Positions 1 to 9,176 of a stretch of DNA of 31,346 nt are shown piece by piece. Under the pieces are notes generated by a model. The model worked only from the letters and a program-made list of their open reading frames with translations. It did not search any database and had not been told where the DNA came from. The DNA comes from a virus, in IMG/VR virus record IMGVR_UViG_3300030329_003332, positions 1 through 31,346 of that record. The stretch is one strand, 5' to 3'. A program made the position numbers and the translations under genes. Numbering within the stretch: the first letter of the stretch is position 1; the number at the start of each line of letters is the position of its first letter.

Positions 1-2
1 TC

Positions 3-125
3 ACTGAAGATATATTGCCTGGAGAATCTGCATTAAGAGATAGGCTTGGAATAGCGGAAGATTTTTCAAGAGCTTTAGAAACACAAGCACAAGCACAATT
101 AAAAAGTATTTCAGAGCAAGTATAG
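3..125 (+). CDS. C-terminal end of a late-operon protein (partial)
   Basis: An open frame enters from the left edge and ends at TAG 123-125, giving the last 40 residues of a protein whose start lies outside the window. The visible part is polar and helical, ending in a Gln/Ala-rich stretch. The next gene starts 9 bases downstream on the same strand, so this is very likely the upstream neighbour in the late operon. Function cannot be judged from this fragment. Confidence 0.6.
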   Translation, partial: TEDILPGESALRDRLGIAEDFSRALETQAQAQLKSISEQV

Positions 126-134
126 GATTTTTAA

Positions 135-1604
135 ATGAAAGATATATTAGATGTATTTGAAAAGTTAACTGACGTTGGTTTAAATATAACCAAACTGCAA
201 ATGGCTAAAGAGTCTCAGCAAGATGCTATGGAGGCTGCAGCTGCATTAGAAGAAAGAAAGATTAGAGCTAGCCAACTACAAGAAGATTATAGAATGGCTA
301 AGCAAGTAGCTGGTGATATACATAAACAGAATGAATCAGAAATAAATAAATCTATAGACGAACTTAATAAATGGAATGTAAATGCATTAGATTTAAACAA
401 AGTCTCTAAGGAATCTCAAACTCCAGGTGCTAAGAAGATATGGGATGAAAGAGGTATTGAGATAAGTGATGGTCTAGATGTTAGGTTTGGCATAGCAAAT
501 ACAGCTCAAGAAATAGTAGATAACATGACCTTTGCTAATCAAGTTCAAGGTGATATTATTGATGACCTTAAAGATAAAGAACGTAAGATATTAGATTTAA
601 TACCTTTAATAGATAAAGTAGGATATGATGCAGGCATTAAAGGGGTTAAAGATATAAAAGACTTCCAAAGCTTTGTTAATAAAGTAAAAAGCGAAGATGT
701 TATAGATGAAGTATTCTTTCAAGATGAAGAAGTTTCAGACTTTAGAGAAGAATTGAAAGGTAATCCTTGGCTAGAGCAAGCATTCACATCTCTTGAAATG
801 TTAAAGCTAGCAGAGCCAGGAGAAAAAGAAGCTGCAGCATTATATAAAGCAAAGTATGGAGCATCACCTTTTAAATCAGTTAAAACTGATGACCCTATGG
901 CTCCAGTAAATGAGACCTTTAGCAATCTTGCAAGGACTAAGTTTGATGAGATAGGTGTTCTTGAAAGTAGAATTAGAGCTAAAGGAGACAGCGTATTAAA
1001 AGAATTACCATTAGGTATAAGTGCAATTAAAGGTGATATGGACATTTATACAGATTATGAGACTGCAAAGAACAGACTTCCTATGATAGAGAATGAAATC
1101 CTTAATGTGATATCTAAAGGCGATGATAGGGATTTAATAGGAAGCACTGACCCTATGATAACAACAATATTAGAGAATTCTAGACAAGGTACTCCAGCTT
1201 CCAAGAAAAGAGCTGTTTATCAATTACATCAGTTACTTATTCCTCAAGCTAATAGAGTAAGTGATATTAGTAGTTCTCCTAAACCTGATAGGACAACAGT
1301 TGCAAACTTTAGACAAGATGCAGCTCGAGTTAATATTGGAAGCCCAACTAACCCTAAATATGTTGACGCTCCAGGATGGGAAGGATTAGGTATAGATTTA
1401 GGGGGATGGAGGGAAGGTGAGGATGCAGATAAACCTTTATTGGAAGATAAATATTTAAATGCCTTGTTAAGCCAATGGGGGCTTTTTCAACAAAGATATG
1501 GAGCTGAGTATTTAAATGATGCATTTAAAGAATTAGATATGTCTAAAAATCAAACAGACTATAAAAAGGATAGTGGAAATACTTCAGTATATCCATTTTA
1601 TTAA
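135..1604 (+). CDS. hypothetical helical protein, possible internal virion protein
   Basis: A 489-residue protein with no family I recognise. Residues 1-95 look like a long coiled coil rich in Ala, Glu, Gln and Lys; the rest is mostly charged helical sequence with a Pro/Gly-rich tail (about 390-489). There is no signal peptide or membrane segment. The ATG follows an AGGA sequence at a normal distance. It lies 18 bases upstream of the giant polymerase-bearing polyvalent gene and ends the same late block. By analogy with podoviruses, proteins just before giant injected proteins are often internal core or ejection proteins, but that is inference from context only. It is clearly coding: a single long frame with consistent AT-rich codon use. 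Confidence 0.75.
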   Translation: MKDILDVFEKLTDVGLNITKLQMAKESQQDAMEAAAALEERKIRASQLQEDYRMAKQVAGDIHKQNESEINKSIDELNKWNVNALDLNKVSKESQTPGAKKIWDERGIEISDGLDVRFGIANTAQEIVDNMTFANQVQGDIIDDLKDKERKILDLIPLIDKVGYDAGIKGVKDIKDFQSFVNKVKSEDVIDEVFFQDEEVSDFREELKGNPWLEQAFTSLEMLKLAEPGEKEAAALYKAKYGASPFKSVKTDDPMAPVNETFSNLARTKFDEIGVLESRIRAKGDSVLKELPLGISAIKGDMDIYTDYETAKNRLPMIENEILNVISKGDDRDLIGSTDPMITTILENSRQGTPASKKRAVYQLHQLLIPQANRVSDISSSPKPDRTTVANFRQDAARVNIGSPTNPKYVDAPGWEGLGIDLGGWREGEDADKPLLEDKYLNALLSQWGLFQQRYGAEYLNDAFKELDMSKNQTDYKKDSGNTSVYPFY

Positions 1605-1622
1605 TAGAAAATACAGGTGTAA

Positions 1623-4600
1623 ATGGGAACAAAATTTGGTTACTATGAGCCTCTTGTAGACGAAGAGGAATTAAAAAGGCTTAGAGAAGAAGAAGAGAAA
1701 CTTAGAGCTGAAGAACAAGAGAAAAGACAAGGATTAATCTCTCAGCAAACTCGCACTCCACAACGTGATGATATGGTTGAATCTTTAGATGCCGACCAGC
1801 AACAACAACCTAAATATAAATCAAAACAAGATATAGTTCAGGATATTAGAAAAGATGCTCCTGATTATTTACAAGGATTAAGCGACCAAGAGCTTTATGA
1901 CTATGCAAAAGAAATAAACCCAGACCTTGATAAAGATTTACCTGCTCCAAAATTGGCTACAGAAATATTCCCTGAGAGCCTAAGGCAGTATGGAGAATCA
2001 TTATTTTATGAAATGCCTGCTTATTTCGCTGCTATAATGTCAAGAACAGATAGTGAGAAAAATAGAAATAAGTTTAGAGGTGCAGGTCAAGGTATAGAGA
2101 GGATGATATCCCTCAACAATGATATTGAATTAGCTAATAGAATAAAAGAAGAAAATCCTAATCTTACTAATTCTCAAGCTATGAAGGTGCATAACTATCA
2201 AAAAGAATCTGTAAAACCTTTATTGAAATTAGCTGGGGATTGGTTGCAACAAGGAAGAAATGCAACATTTGAATATTTAAAGAATAACCCAGATGCATTA
2301 GCTACAAGAGAATGGATGTCTGGAAGCAAATTAAGTGATACTAAAGGTGGGTTTGCTAAATATGTTGGTAAGGTTGTTGCTAATGTAGCTCCAAGTCAAA
2401 TAACTACTGAGGCTAGTGGAGCTTTGTTTGGTCTGACTGCATCTATATTAACTAGAAATCCTCTTTTAGTTCATCAAGCATATAGTTTTGGCGTAGGTTT
2501 TGCAGGCTTTGCATTAGAAGGCTCATCTCATCTTGGTGCAGGTTTTGATTATCTAACTCAAGATAGACCTATTAAAGTAGAAGATTTAGAAAAAGAAAAG
2601 ATGGATGCTAGACAATATTTTGAATCCAGAGGAAAGTTATTTTTTGACCCAGAATTAAAAGCTACAGTTACTCCTGAACAAGCATATGCTAAATGGTATA
2701 ATGATAATTATTATACTCAAGGTAATGTTGTGATAAAAAAGGGAATGCCTGTTGAAGAAGCTCTAGATATAGTTACTATGCCAGCACTAGGGGTTGGTAT
2801 TTTAAATGGTGCGATTGAAACATTATCTACTGCAGCAGGTGTTAAGTATTTAACTGGTAAAGATATAAGCTCATTGTTTGGCGTAAAGCATTACGCTAAG
2901 ATGGTTGGCAAGATGGAAGAAAAAGCAAGACTTATTCCTGAAGTTGCAGGTATCGGCAGTAGATTAAAAAGAAATGGCGGCTTATATGGAGTGAACTTAA
3001 TGCATCAAAGCGTAGCTGAAGCTGCTGAAGAAGTTGCTCAAGGATTTACTGATGAAGCTATGGGTGTGATGACATGGTCTGACGAACCTTATAATTATTA
3101 TTTTCCTGAGATTGCTGAAAATGCATTTGCTGGTGCTATTGGGTCTGCCTCAAGAGGTGGTAATAGGATGCTAGCTAATACAATAGGCATATCTGAAAAA
3201 GTTGCTAACTTTAAGATAAGAAATATGTCACCTAAAGGTGAAGGTGTTAAATATTATGTAGATAAAAATGAGAATGGTAAACACCAAGTCTTTGTTAAAG
3301 TTGCTACATTAAATCAAGAAACTGGAAAATATGATGTAAGTACTACACCTATCACATCTGAAATGAGCTATGACCCTGATACTGATTCAAGTTTTGATAC
3401 TGAATTTGATAATTTTACAGATGCATATAGAGTCTCAGAGTTATTTACGACATGGAATTCAGAACTTACTGAGAAAATGCATGCATGGAAGTACAGGAGA
3501 TATGTAGGAGCTGAGGTTAAAGTCGAAAAGAATGAAGGAAAGTTTGATGTTAACATATATAATGCAGATGGCAAGCTTTTAGAAAATGTTGATTCTTTTG
3601 ATACTAATTGGAAAGCTAAGTCTACCTCAAAGACTTTTCAGAATAATATCAACCTTACTACTAAATGGCATCAAACATATGGAGGTAATGAGAAGTTATC
3701 TCAAGACTCTTACATAAAAGATTATGAAGACAAGGTTAGTAAAGGCTTAGATACTGAGACAGCAGCCAAAGACCTTCCTGACAATTCAGATGAAACTGTT
3801 GATAAAAGAAAAAGAATTAAGCTTGGAATACAGCAATTTATGGGAGACCATGAAGGGATAACCCCAGAAGATGAAGATGTTATATCACAGTTTGATGATG
3901 ATGGGGAAAGTCCAATAGGTATAGAGCCTGAGGTTATTAAGAACTTAGCTAAGGAAGACCCTAAAGAATTTAAAAGTCAATTAGATAAATTAAACATTCC
4001 AGTAGAAGATGTTGTTAGAGATTTTGATGAAACATTTCCTGATAATGCTGGTGAGCTAAATGATTTACTTGAGGGGCCACCTCAAATGCCTGTTGAAGAA
4101 GGGCCTGTAGATACCAGAGAACAGCCAGGTCAGGTTGAGATGTTTAGAGATGAAGATACTCCTGAAGGTGCCCCTGCAAAAGGTAGGCCTACTACAAAAG
4201 ATAAATATGCAAATTTAAGTGACGTAGAATTACAGGATTTATTATCTGAACAAAAAGGTATATTAGAGAAATCTGATAAAGGTAGTATGGAAGGTGTTAG
4301 TGCATCTGCTCAAATCAAAGGTATTGAAAAGGAAATAGATAGAAGAGCACAAGAAGCTCCTCCTAAAGAAAAGCGTATAACTTTAGAGCAACAAAAACAA
4401 ATCAATGAAGCGTCTTTTGAATTAAAAGAATTACAGGATATGGGTGTTAATATAACTAGACATCCTACTGACCCTGATAGAATAGGTGAAATAGAAGTTC
4501 CACAAGAATTAAGAAATAAAGGTGTAGGAACTAGAGTAGTAAATGCATTAAAGAAAGAATTTAAAGCTAAGGGTAAAGATTTTATAAATATAGTAGCTAA

Positions 4601-7600
4601 ACCAGAAGCTCAACCATTCTGGAGTAAAATGGGCTTTAAGGTTTATGGTAAAGCAGATAAGACTGTTAAAGTTGATGGTAAGGATGTATATCCAAACCTA
4701 ATGAGATATGACCTTAAAGAAGAGCCAGAGATGGATACAGATGAATTTAAGGTTAGGGTAGGTGCATCCAAGAAGAAAGCTCTTATTCAAAGATTGGATA
4801 TGCTAACCTCTAAGTTTGCAGGTAAGATTAAATATGAAATGTTTGATACTGCTAATGAAGACGTTAAAAAGCTTATGAGCCTTCATGGAGTTAAAGATAT
4901 TGATAAAGCAAGTGCTTGGTATTATAATGGAAAAGTTTATGTTATAGGAGATAGGTCTACATTATCTGAGCCATTCCATGAATTCTCGCATCCATTTATA
5001 CAGGAGATAAAAAAGTCTAATAGAAAGCTATTTGATAATATTTATCAAGGTATAGTAGATAGCCCTCAATCTAGAGATTTTATAAATCATGTTGCATCTC
5101 TGTATAAAGAATATCCAATGGATAGTGATGACTTCAAAGAAGAGGTTATAGTATATGCATTAGAGCAATCTTCAGAAAAGAAATACAGCTCAAAGAATTC
5201 ATTTGTTAAGGCAGTTAATAAAGTTTGGAATTGGATTAAGGAAAAGATATTTGGCAAAGGTTGGAAGTCAAGCTTAAAGGTTAAAGATTTAGAACCAAAC
5301 ACAAGTTTAAGTGAGTTAGCTGATATCATTGCAGAGGAAACAGGACAGACTATTGATTTAACATTACCTGAGATAGTTAAGGATATTACTCCTGCTAAGC
5401 TTAAAAAGATGATTGATGAGCATGTGCCTAATTCTCAAGAGCAGGTAATTGAAAAGTTGAATGAAGAGCTACCTTATATAGAAGAATATGGAAAAGCTAA
5501 ATCTAAATATTTAAGAATCCTATTTAACGATACTTATAAGTTCCTTAAAAGATTAGCAGATAACAACAATCAAGTATTAGATATGCAAAGCTTTTCATCT
5601 GTAATGTTAGATAGCCTTCAAGCTTATGGTTTAAGAGAATCTTATGAGAGTTGGGCTAAAGAGAAATTCAAGTATGTTAAATCTAAAAATGAACGTAGAG
5701 TTGGAGATAGATACCTTCCTGTTGAAGATATTACAAGCCAAGTTGTTGAGATATTAAACGAAGAACATAACAATATATTGAAAGTTGGAGACAAAAAGTA
5801 TTCTGATGAGAAAGAAGGAAATACATTATATGTTAAGCAGCTAAATGTTTATCTAAGTGAGCAGCAAATAAAAAATATTAGAGCTAAAGCCAAAAGAATG
5901 ACCTTTAATGAGTGGAGAGAATTCGTAGTTAAAAGGGTTTTAAAGAAAGGTGATAGGTTAGGTTCTGTAGTAGATAGAAATGGATTATTAAAAGATTACA
6001 ATAGATTAAGAAGCAGTTTGTTAACTAATGGTACTGTGGACACATGGGATGGTAAACCTGCAGGATTTAATGAGAGAGTTAATTATCAAATATTTAAAGA
6101 TAAAGGCTTAAAAGGTAAGATACATTTAGTATTATCGCAAAAGGGGCCTGAAAACAAAGTTAAGGGAATTCAAAATAGCAGATTTGAGAAGATTACATTA
6201 GCTGAGAACAATATATCTAAAGGAAAAATACATTTTATATCTGGTTCTGATGTTTACTCTAAAGATACTAAAACTGGACTTTATAAAGAGTCATACAATT
6301 TCTTTTCTCAAGAAGAGTTATTTGACTTAGAAGAAACTTTAAAAGAGAATAATATGGCAATTGCATTCTCAAGGGGTGATTCAGATAAACTTGGAATAGT
6401 TGATGTCGATATAAAGAGAGCTGAGACAGCAAAAGAGTTTTGGCAATCTCAATTAGATGCAGGGTTGGTTAGAAGTAGTCATGTTAAAAACTTTATGCAA
6501 GGTGATGCATTTAGCATAGCAAAAGAAATAGCTATATTTGAAGCTGTTAGCAATATATGGCCAAGATATTTATTAGATTCTAAGGGTGGCTCTAATGTCT
6601 TTAAGAGACTTAAAATCCCATTTACGCCAGTCACTATAAGTCAGGAGATGCCATCCTTTAGAGTTGAGAAGTTTAACCCACAAGAGGTTATGTTTACGTA
6701 TAAAGATAAGAGTTTCTCACCTTATAAAATTATAAGAGGATTTAAACCTAAATATGCAGGCGATGGGCAATCTATAACAGGTAAATCTATGTTTGATTTA
6801 TTCCAAAAATATCATGGTTTAGAGAAAACTACAGCTAAAGCAAAGACTGTTATTTACAATAAAGATGCTAATGGCAATGTTATAGCAATAAAGCATCAAC
6901 ATATTTTAGCTAGACCTGATTGGAAAATCACTGATAAAGAAGGAAATGTATTATATACTATCGATAAAAAGGGCAATATAAAGAATGCTAAGGATGAAGC
7001 TGTAGATATGCTTGTTACTAGCGATGAAGCTAAGATTTGGGATGTAAAACAAAATGAATTTGATGTTCCAGGGAGCTCATTAGGGTTTACAAAGTACGAT
7101 GAAGATGCTCCTAATTTCTCCAAGCATGGTATTCAGATATATAATCATGTCTTAGACCAAGCTATATTTAATATGTTTGAGACTTATTATGTTCCAAGAA
7201 TGAGTAAGCAGATAAAAAGAACTTATTATATGGCACTTGATAGTAAATATGGAGTAGGTGCTGAAAGATTAGCTAAATGGATGTCTAGAATATCCTCTGG
7301 AGAAGCTCATATAGGTAGACTACCTGTGTTGTCTGAGTTAGTAAAACTAGGAGCAGGAATGCATCCCTCAGTTACAAACCTATTAGATTCATTAATACAA
7401 ACTAGAAAGGTATTACCTTCTTTAAACCTATCTGATTCAAATGGTTCTAGATATGATATATCTATGGACTTTACAGATGAGTTAGGTCAAAAAGAAGTAT
7501 CTTTATCTTCAGAAAATTCTAGAATGGTTTATCAAAGATATGCAGATGCTTGGGGTATTACATTAACAGATGCATTAACATTGCCTATAGATGAAATAAA

Positions 7601-9176
7601 TTCATGGTTACAAGAGAACGAAGTGTATGTTATGGTAACTAGATATCCTGTTCCACATGTTGGTGGTTCATTTATGGCTAGAGTAAGGTCATTGCATGAT
7701 AGGAAGTCTGTTATAGAAATGAATGCATATGATGTATTTGCTAGGCTTGAAGGCGATAATGATGGAGACGAAGTTATAGTAGAAATGCTAGACCCTCAGG
7801 TTGAGTCTGTATATAAACAATATTTTGATACTATAGAAGTTGGAGCTATAAACTTAGATAGATTTGTTCCTAAGAGTAGAGCTAGAGTTGATTTATCTAA
7901 TAACGATGCTAGAATTTCGCTTATAGCTAACGCTACAGCTGGTAAGATGGCTATTGGTGAAATAGCTAATATACAAACTGTATATGGAATAATGTCTAAT
8001 GCATATAATTATATTAATATTGCTGGTGCCAATATAACAATTAAGCAGCCTAATGATTCAATAACATTCCCACAAGCCGTTTATGATGGTTCTAAAGGTA
8101 GTTGGAGAGGTAATGTTAAAGATTATTTAAGAGTATGGTTGCAGGCTGCAGTAGATAATGCTGAATATGGATTATTAGGAGAATGGGGATATAAACCTTC
8201 TACTAAATGGGGACAGCTTAGTGGCCAACAAAAGATATATGCTAAACTTATTAGAATAAATGGACAAGATTTTAACCCTGATTTCAGATTCCATATGCAA
8301 GCTTTTAGACAGTTTGAAAAGATTATAAGGTTTCATAAGACAGCAGGTCATTTAAGAAGAGGTGGCAATTTTGAGAATAGAAGTTTTAAATTAAGTGACA
8401 CTATATCACATAGTAATGCTTATTATAGCATGGTTGGAGATAATGGTGCGACTAGAGAAGCAGGTATAATGTCTTTATTTGACCCTATATTTACAGAAGT
8501 TTCAATTAAGAATAGAAGGCTTTTACCAGTGGAGCATATAGCTGTTATGGCCGCTAAAGAACATGAGGCTTTAAATGACAGAAGTGATTTATTTCAGATA
8601 GGTGATACCCCATTTATGCTTCCTGAGAATGCACATGAGAATGCACATGTAGAAGCTATAAAGTATATAAATGAAAAAGCATTAAGTATGATAGAAACTA
8701 GAATGAACAAAGATAATATTACTAGAAAATCAAAGGAAGGTCAAGAAGAGGTAAGTAAAGGTCAATCTTATACTCGTGAGATGGGTGGAAAGTTCATGAA
8801 TATATTATCTAAATACAATGATATAGGATTAAGGACTATGGATGTAGATGCAGAGTTCTCAGAGTTTAAGGATGAATACCATGCAAAATTTAAAGAATTA
8901 TCAAATACTGCTAAGGCAGCTGCAACTATATCGTTCTTAAGAGGTTACTTGAAAATGTCTGATAAGGTTAGGTTGAAGAAGCATGCTAATTTTCCTGTTG
9001 CTATGCCACCTGTAAGCTCTTCTAAATTTGAAGCTAACTTATTAGATAGCAATATAATGAAAATATTTTTCAGACAGTATAACAAAAGTTTAAGTGAAAG
9101 AAGGACTACAAGCCCACCTCCAAGTGTAGGTAGAGATATTACTCTTCAAAAAATAGTAAGGGAGATATGTAAATAA
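1623..9176 (+). CDS. giant polyvalent virion-type protein: GNAT, zincin and two-barrel RNA polymerase domains
   Basis: This is a 2517-residue multidomain protein. Residues 1-60 are a charged coiled coil, and 61-130 include a YLQGLSDQELYDYAKE-like segment of a type I associate with phage structural proteins. A hydrophobic, small-residue-rich region follows at about 260-310. A GNAT acetyltransferase core lies at about 920-1030, with the acetyl-CoA loop motif R-N-K-G-V-G-T at 964-970. A zincin metallopeptidase motif H-E-F-S-H is at 1119-1123, followed about 50 residues later by an acidic EEVIVYAL segment that could supply the third zinc ligand. The C-terminal third resembles a single-chain double-psi-beta-barrel RNA polymerase: GDGQ around 1713-1716, lysines K1741 (AKTVIY) and K1757 (IKHQH), the metal-binding D-N-D-G-D at 2045-2049, then a helix GKMAIGEIAN resembling the bridge helix. 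Polyvalent proteins are known to enter the cell with phage DNA. I infer an injected polymerase that transcribes early genes. Its stop overlaps the next start by one base. Confidence 0.78.
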   Translation: MGTKFGYYEPLVDEEELKRLREEEEKLRAEEQEKRQGLISQQTRTPQRDDMVESLDADQQQQPKYKSKQDIVQDIRKDAPDYLQGLSDQELYDYAKEINPDLDKDLPAPKLATEIFPESLRQYGESLFYEMPAYFAAIMSRTDSEKNRNKFRGAGQGIERMISLNNDIELANRIKEENPNLTNSQAMKVHNYQKESVKPLLKLAGDWLQQGRNATFEYLKNNPDALATREWMSGSKLSDTKGGFAKYVGKVVANVAPSQITTEASGALFGLTASILTRNPLLVHQAYSFGVGFAGFALEGSSHLGAGFDYLTQDRPIKVEDLEKEKMDARQYFESRGKLFFDPELKATVTPEQAYAKWYNDNYYTQGNVVIKKGMPVEEALDIVTMPALGVGILNGAIETLSTAAGVKYLTGKDISSLFGVKHYAKMVGKMEEKARLIPEVAGIGSRLKRNGGLYGVNLMHQSVAEAAEEVAQGFTDEAMGVMTWSDEPYNYYFPEIAENAFAGAIGSASRGGNRMLANTIGISEKVANFKIRNMSPKGEGVKYYVDKNENGKHQVFVKVATLNQETGKYDVSTTPITSEMSYDPDTDSSFDTEFDNFTDAYRVSELFTTWNSELTEKMHAWKYRRYVGAEVKVEKNEGKFDVNIYNADGKLLENVDSFDTNWKAKSTSKTFQNNINLTTKWHQTYGGNEKLSQDSYIKDYEDKVSKGLDTETAAKDLPDNSDETVDKRKRIKLGIQQFMGDHEGITPEDEDVISQFDDDGESPIGIEPEVIKNLAKEDPKEFKSQLDKLNIPVEDVVRDFDETFPDNAGELNDLLEGPPQMPVEEGPVDTREQPGQVEMFRDEDTPEGAPAKGRPTTKDKYANLSDVELQDLLSEQKGILEKSDKGSMEGVSASAQIKGIEKEIDRRAQEAPPKEKRITLEQQKQINEASFELKELQDMGVNITRHPTDPDRIGEIEVPQELRNKGVGTRVVNALKKEFKAKGKDFINIVAKPEAQPFWSKMGFKVYGKADKTVKVDGKDVYPNLMRYDLKEEPEMDTDEFKVRVGASKKKALIQRLDMLTSKFAGKIKYEMFDTANEDVKKLMSLHGVKDIDKASAWYYNGKVYVIGDRSTLSEPFHEFSHPFIQEIKKSNRKLFDNIYQGIVDSPQSRDFINHVASLYKEYPMDSDDFKEEVIVYALEQSSEKKYSSKNSFVKAVNKVWNWIKEKIFGKGWKSSLKVKDLEPNTSLSELADIIAEETGQTIDLTLPEIVKDITPAKLKKMIDEHVPNSQEQVIEKLNEELPYIEEYGKAKSKYLRILFNDTYKFLKRLADNNNQVLDMQSFSSVMLDSLQAYGLRESYESWAKEKFKYVKSKNERRVGDRYLPVEDITSQVVEILNEEHNNILKVGDKKYSDEKEGNTLYVKQLNVYLSEQQIKNIRAKAKRMTFNEWREFVVKRVLKKGDRLGSVVDRNGLLKDYNRLRSSLLTNGTVDTWDGKPAGFNERVNYQIFKDKGLKGKIHLVLSQKGPENKVKGIQNSRFEKITLAENNISKGKIHFISGSDVYSKDTKTGLYKESYNFFSQEELFDLEETLKENNMAIAFSRGDSDKLGIVDVDIKRAETAKEFWQSQLDAGLVRSSHVKNFMQGDAFSIAKEIAIFEAVSNIWPRYLLDSKGGSNVFKRLKIPFTPVTISQEMPSFRVEKFNPQEVMFTYKDKSFSPYKIIRGFKPKYAGDGQSITGKSMFDLFQKYHGLEKTTAKAKTVIYNKDANGNVIAIKHQHILARPDWKITDKEGNVLYTIDKKGNIKNAKDEAVDMLVTSDEAKIWDVKQNEFDVPGSSLGFTKYDEDAPNFSKHGIQIYNHVLDQAIFNMFETYYVPRMSKQIKRTYYMALDSKYGVGAERLAKWMSRISSGEAHIGRLPVLSELVKLGAGMHPSVTNLLDSLIQTRKVLPSLNLSDSNGSRYDISMDFTDELGQKEVSLSSENSRMVYQRYADAWGITLTDALTLPIDEINSWLQENEVYVMVTRYPVPHVGGSFMARVRSLHDRKSVIEMNAYDVFARLEGDNDGDEVIVEMLDPQVESVYKQYFDTIEVGAINLDRFVPKSRARVDLSNNDARISLIANATAGKMAIGEIANIQTVYGIMSNAYNYINIAGANITIKQPNDSITFPQAVYDGSKGSWRGNVKDYLRVWLQAAVDNAEYGLLGEWGYKPSTKWGQLSGQQKIYAKLIRINGQDFNPDFRFHMQAFRQFEKIIRFHKTAGHLRRGGNFENRSFKLSDTISHSNAYYSMVGDNGATREAGIMSLFDPIFTEVSIKNRRLLPVEHIAVMAAKEHEALNDRSDLFQIGDTPFMLPENAHENAHVEAIKYINEKALSMIETRMNKDNITRKSKEGQEEVSKGQSYTREMGGKFMNILSKYNDIGLRTMDVDAEFSEFKDEYHAKFKELSNTAKAAATISFLRGYLKMSDKVRLKKHANFPVAMPPVSSSKFEANLLDSNIMKIFFRQYNKSLSERRTTSPPPSVGRDITLQKIVREICK

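Noticed and set aside
719-1045. Minus-strand open frame of 108 codons inside the 489-residue gene
   Set aside because: Antisense to a clear coding gene, no binding site, residue use dominated by codon complement.
5087-5329. Minus-strand frame inside the polyvalent gene
   Set aside because: Antisense shadow; the plus-strand domain there carries the zincin region.
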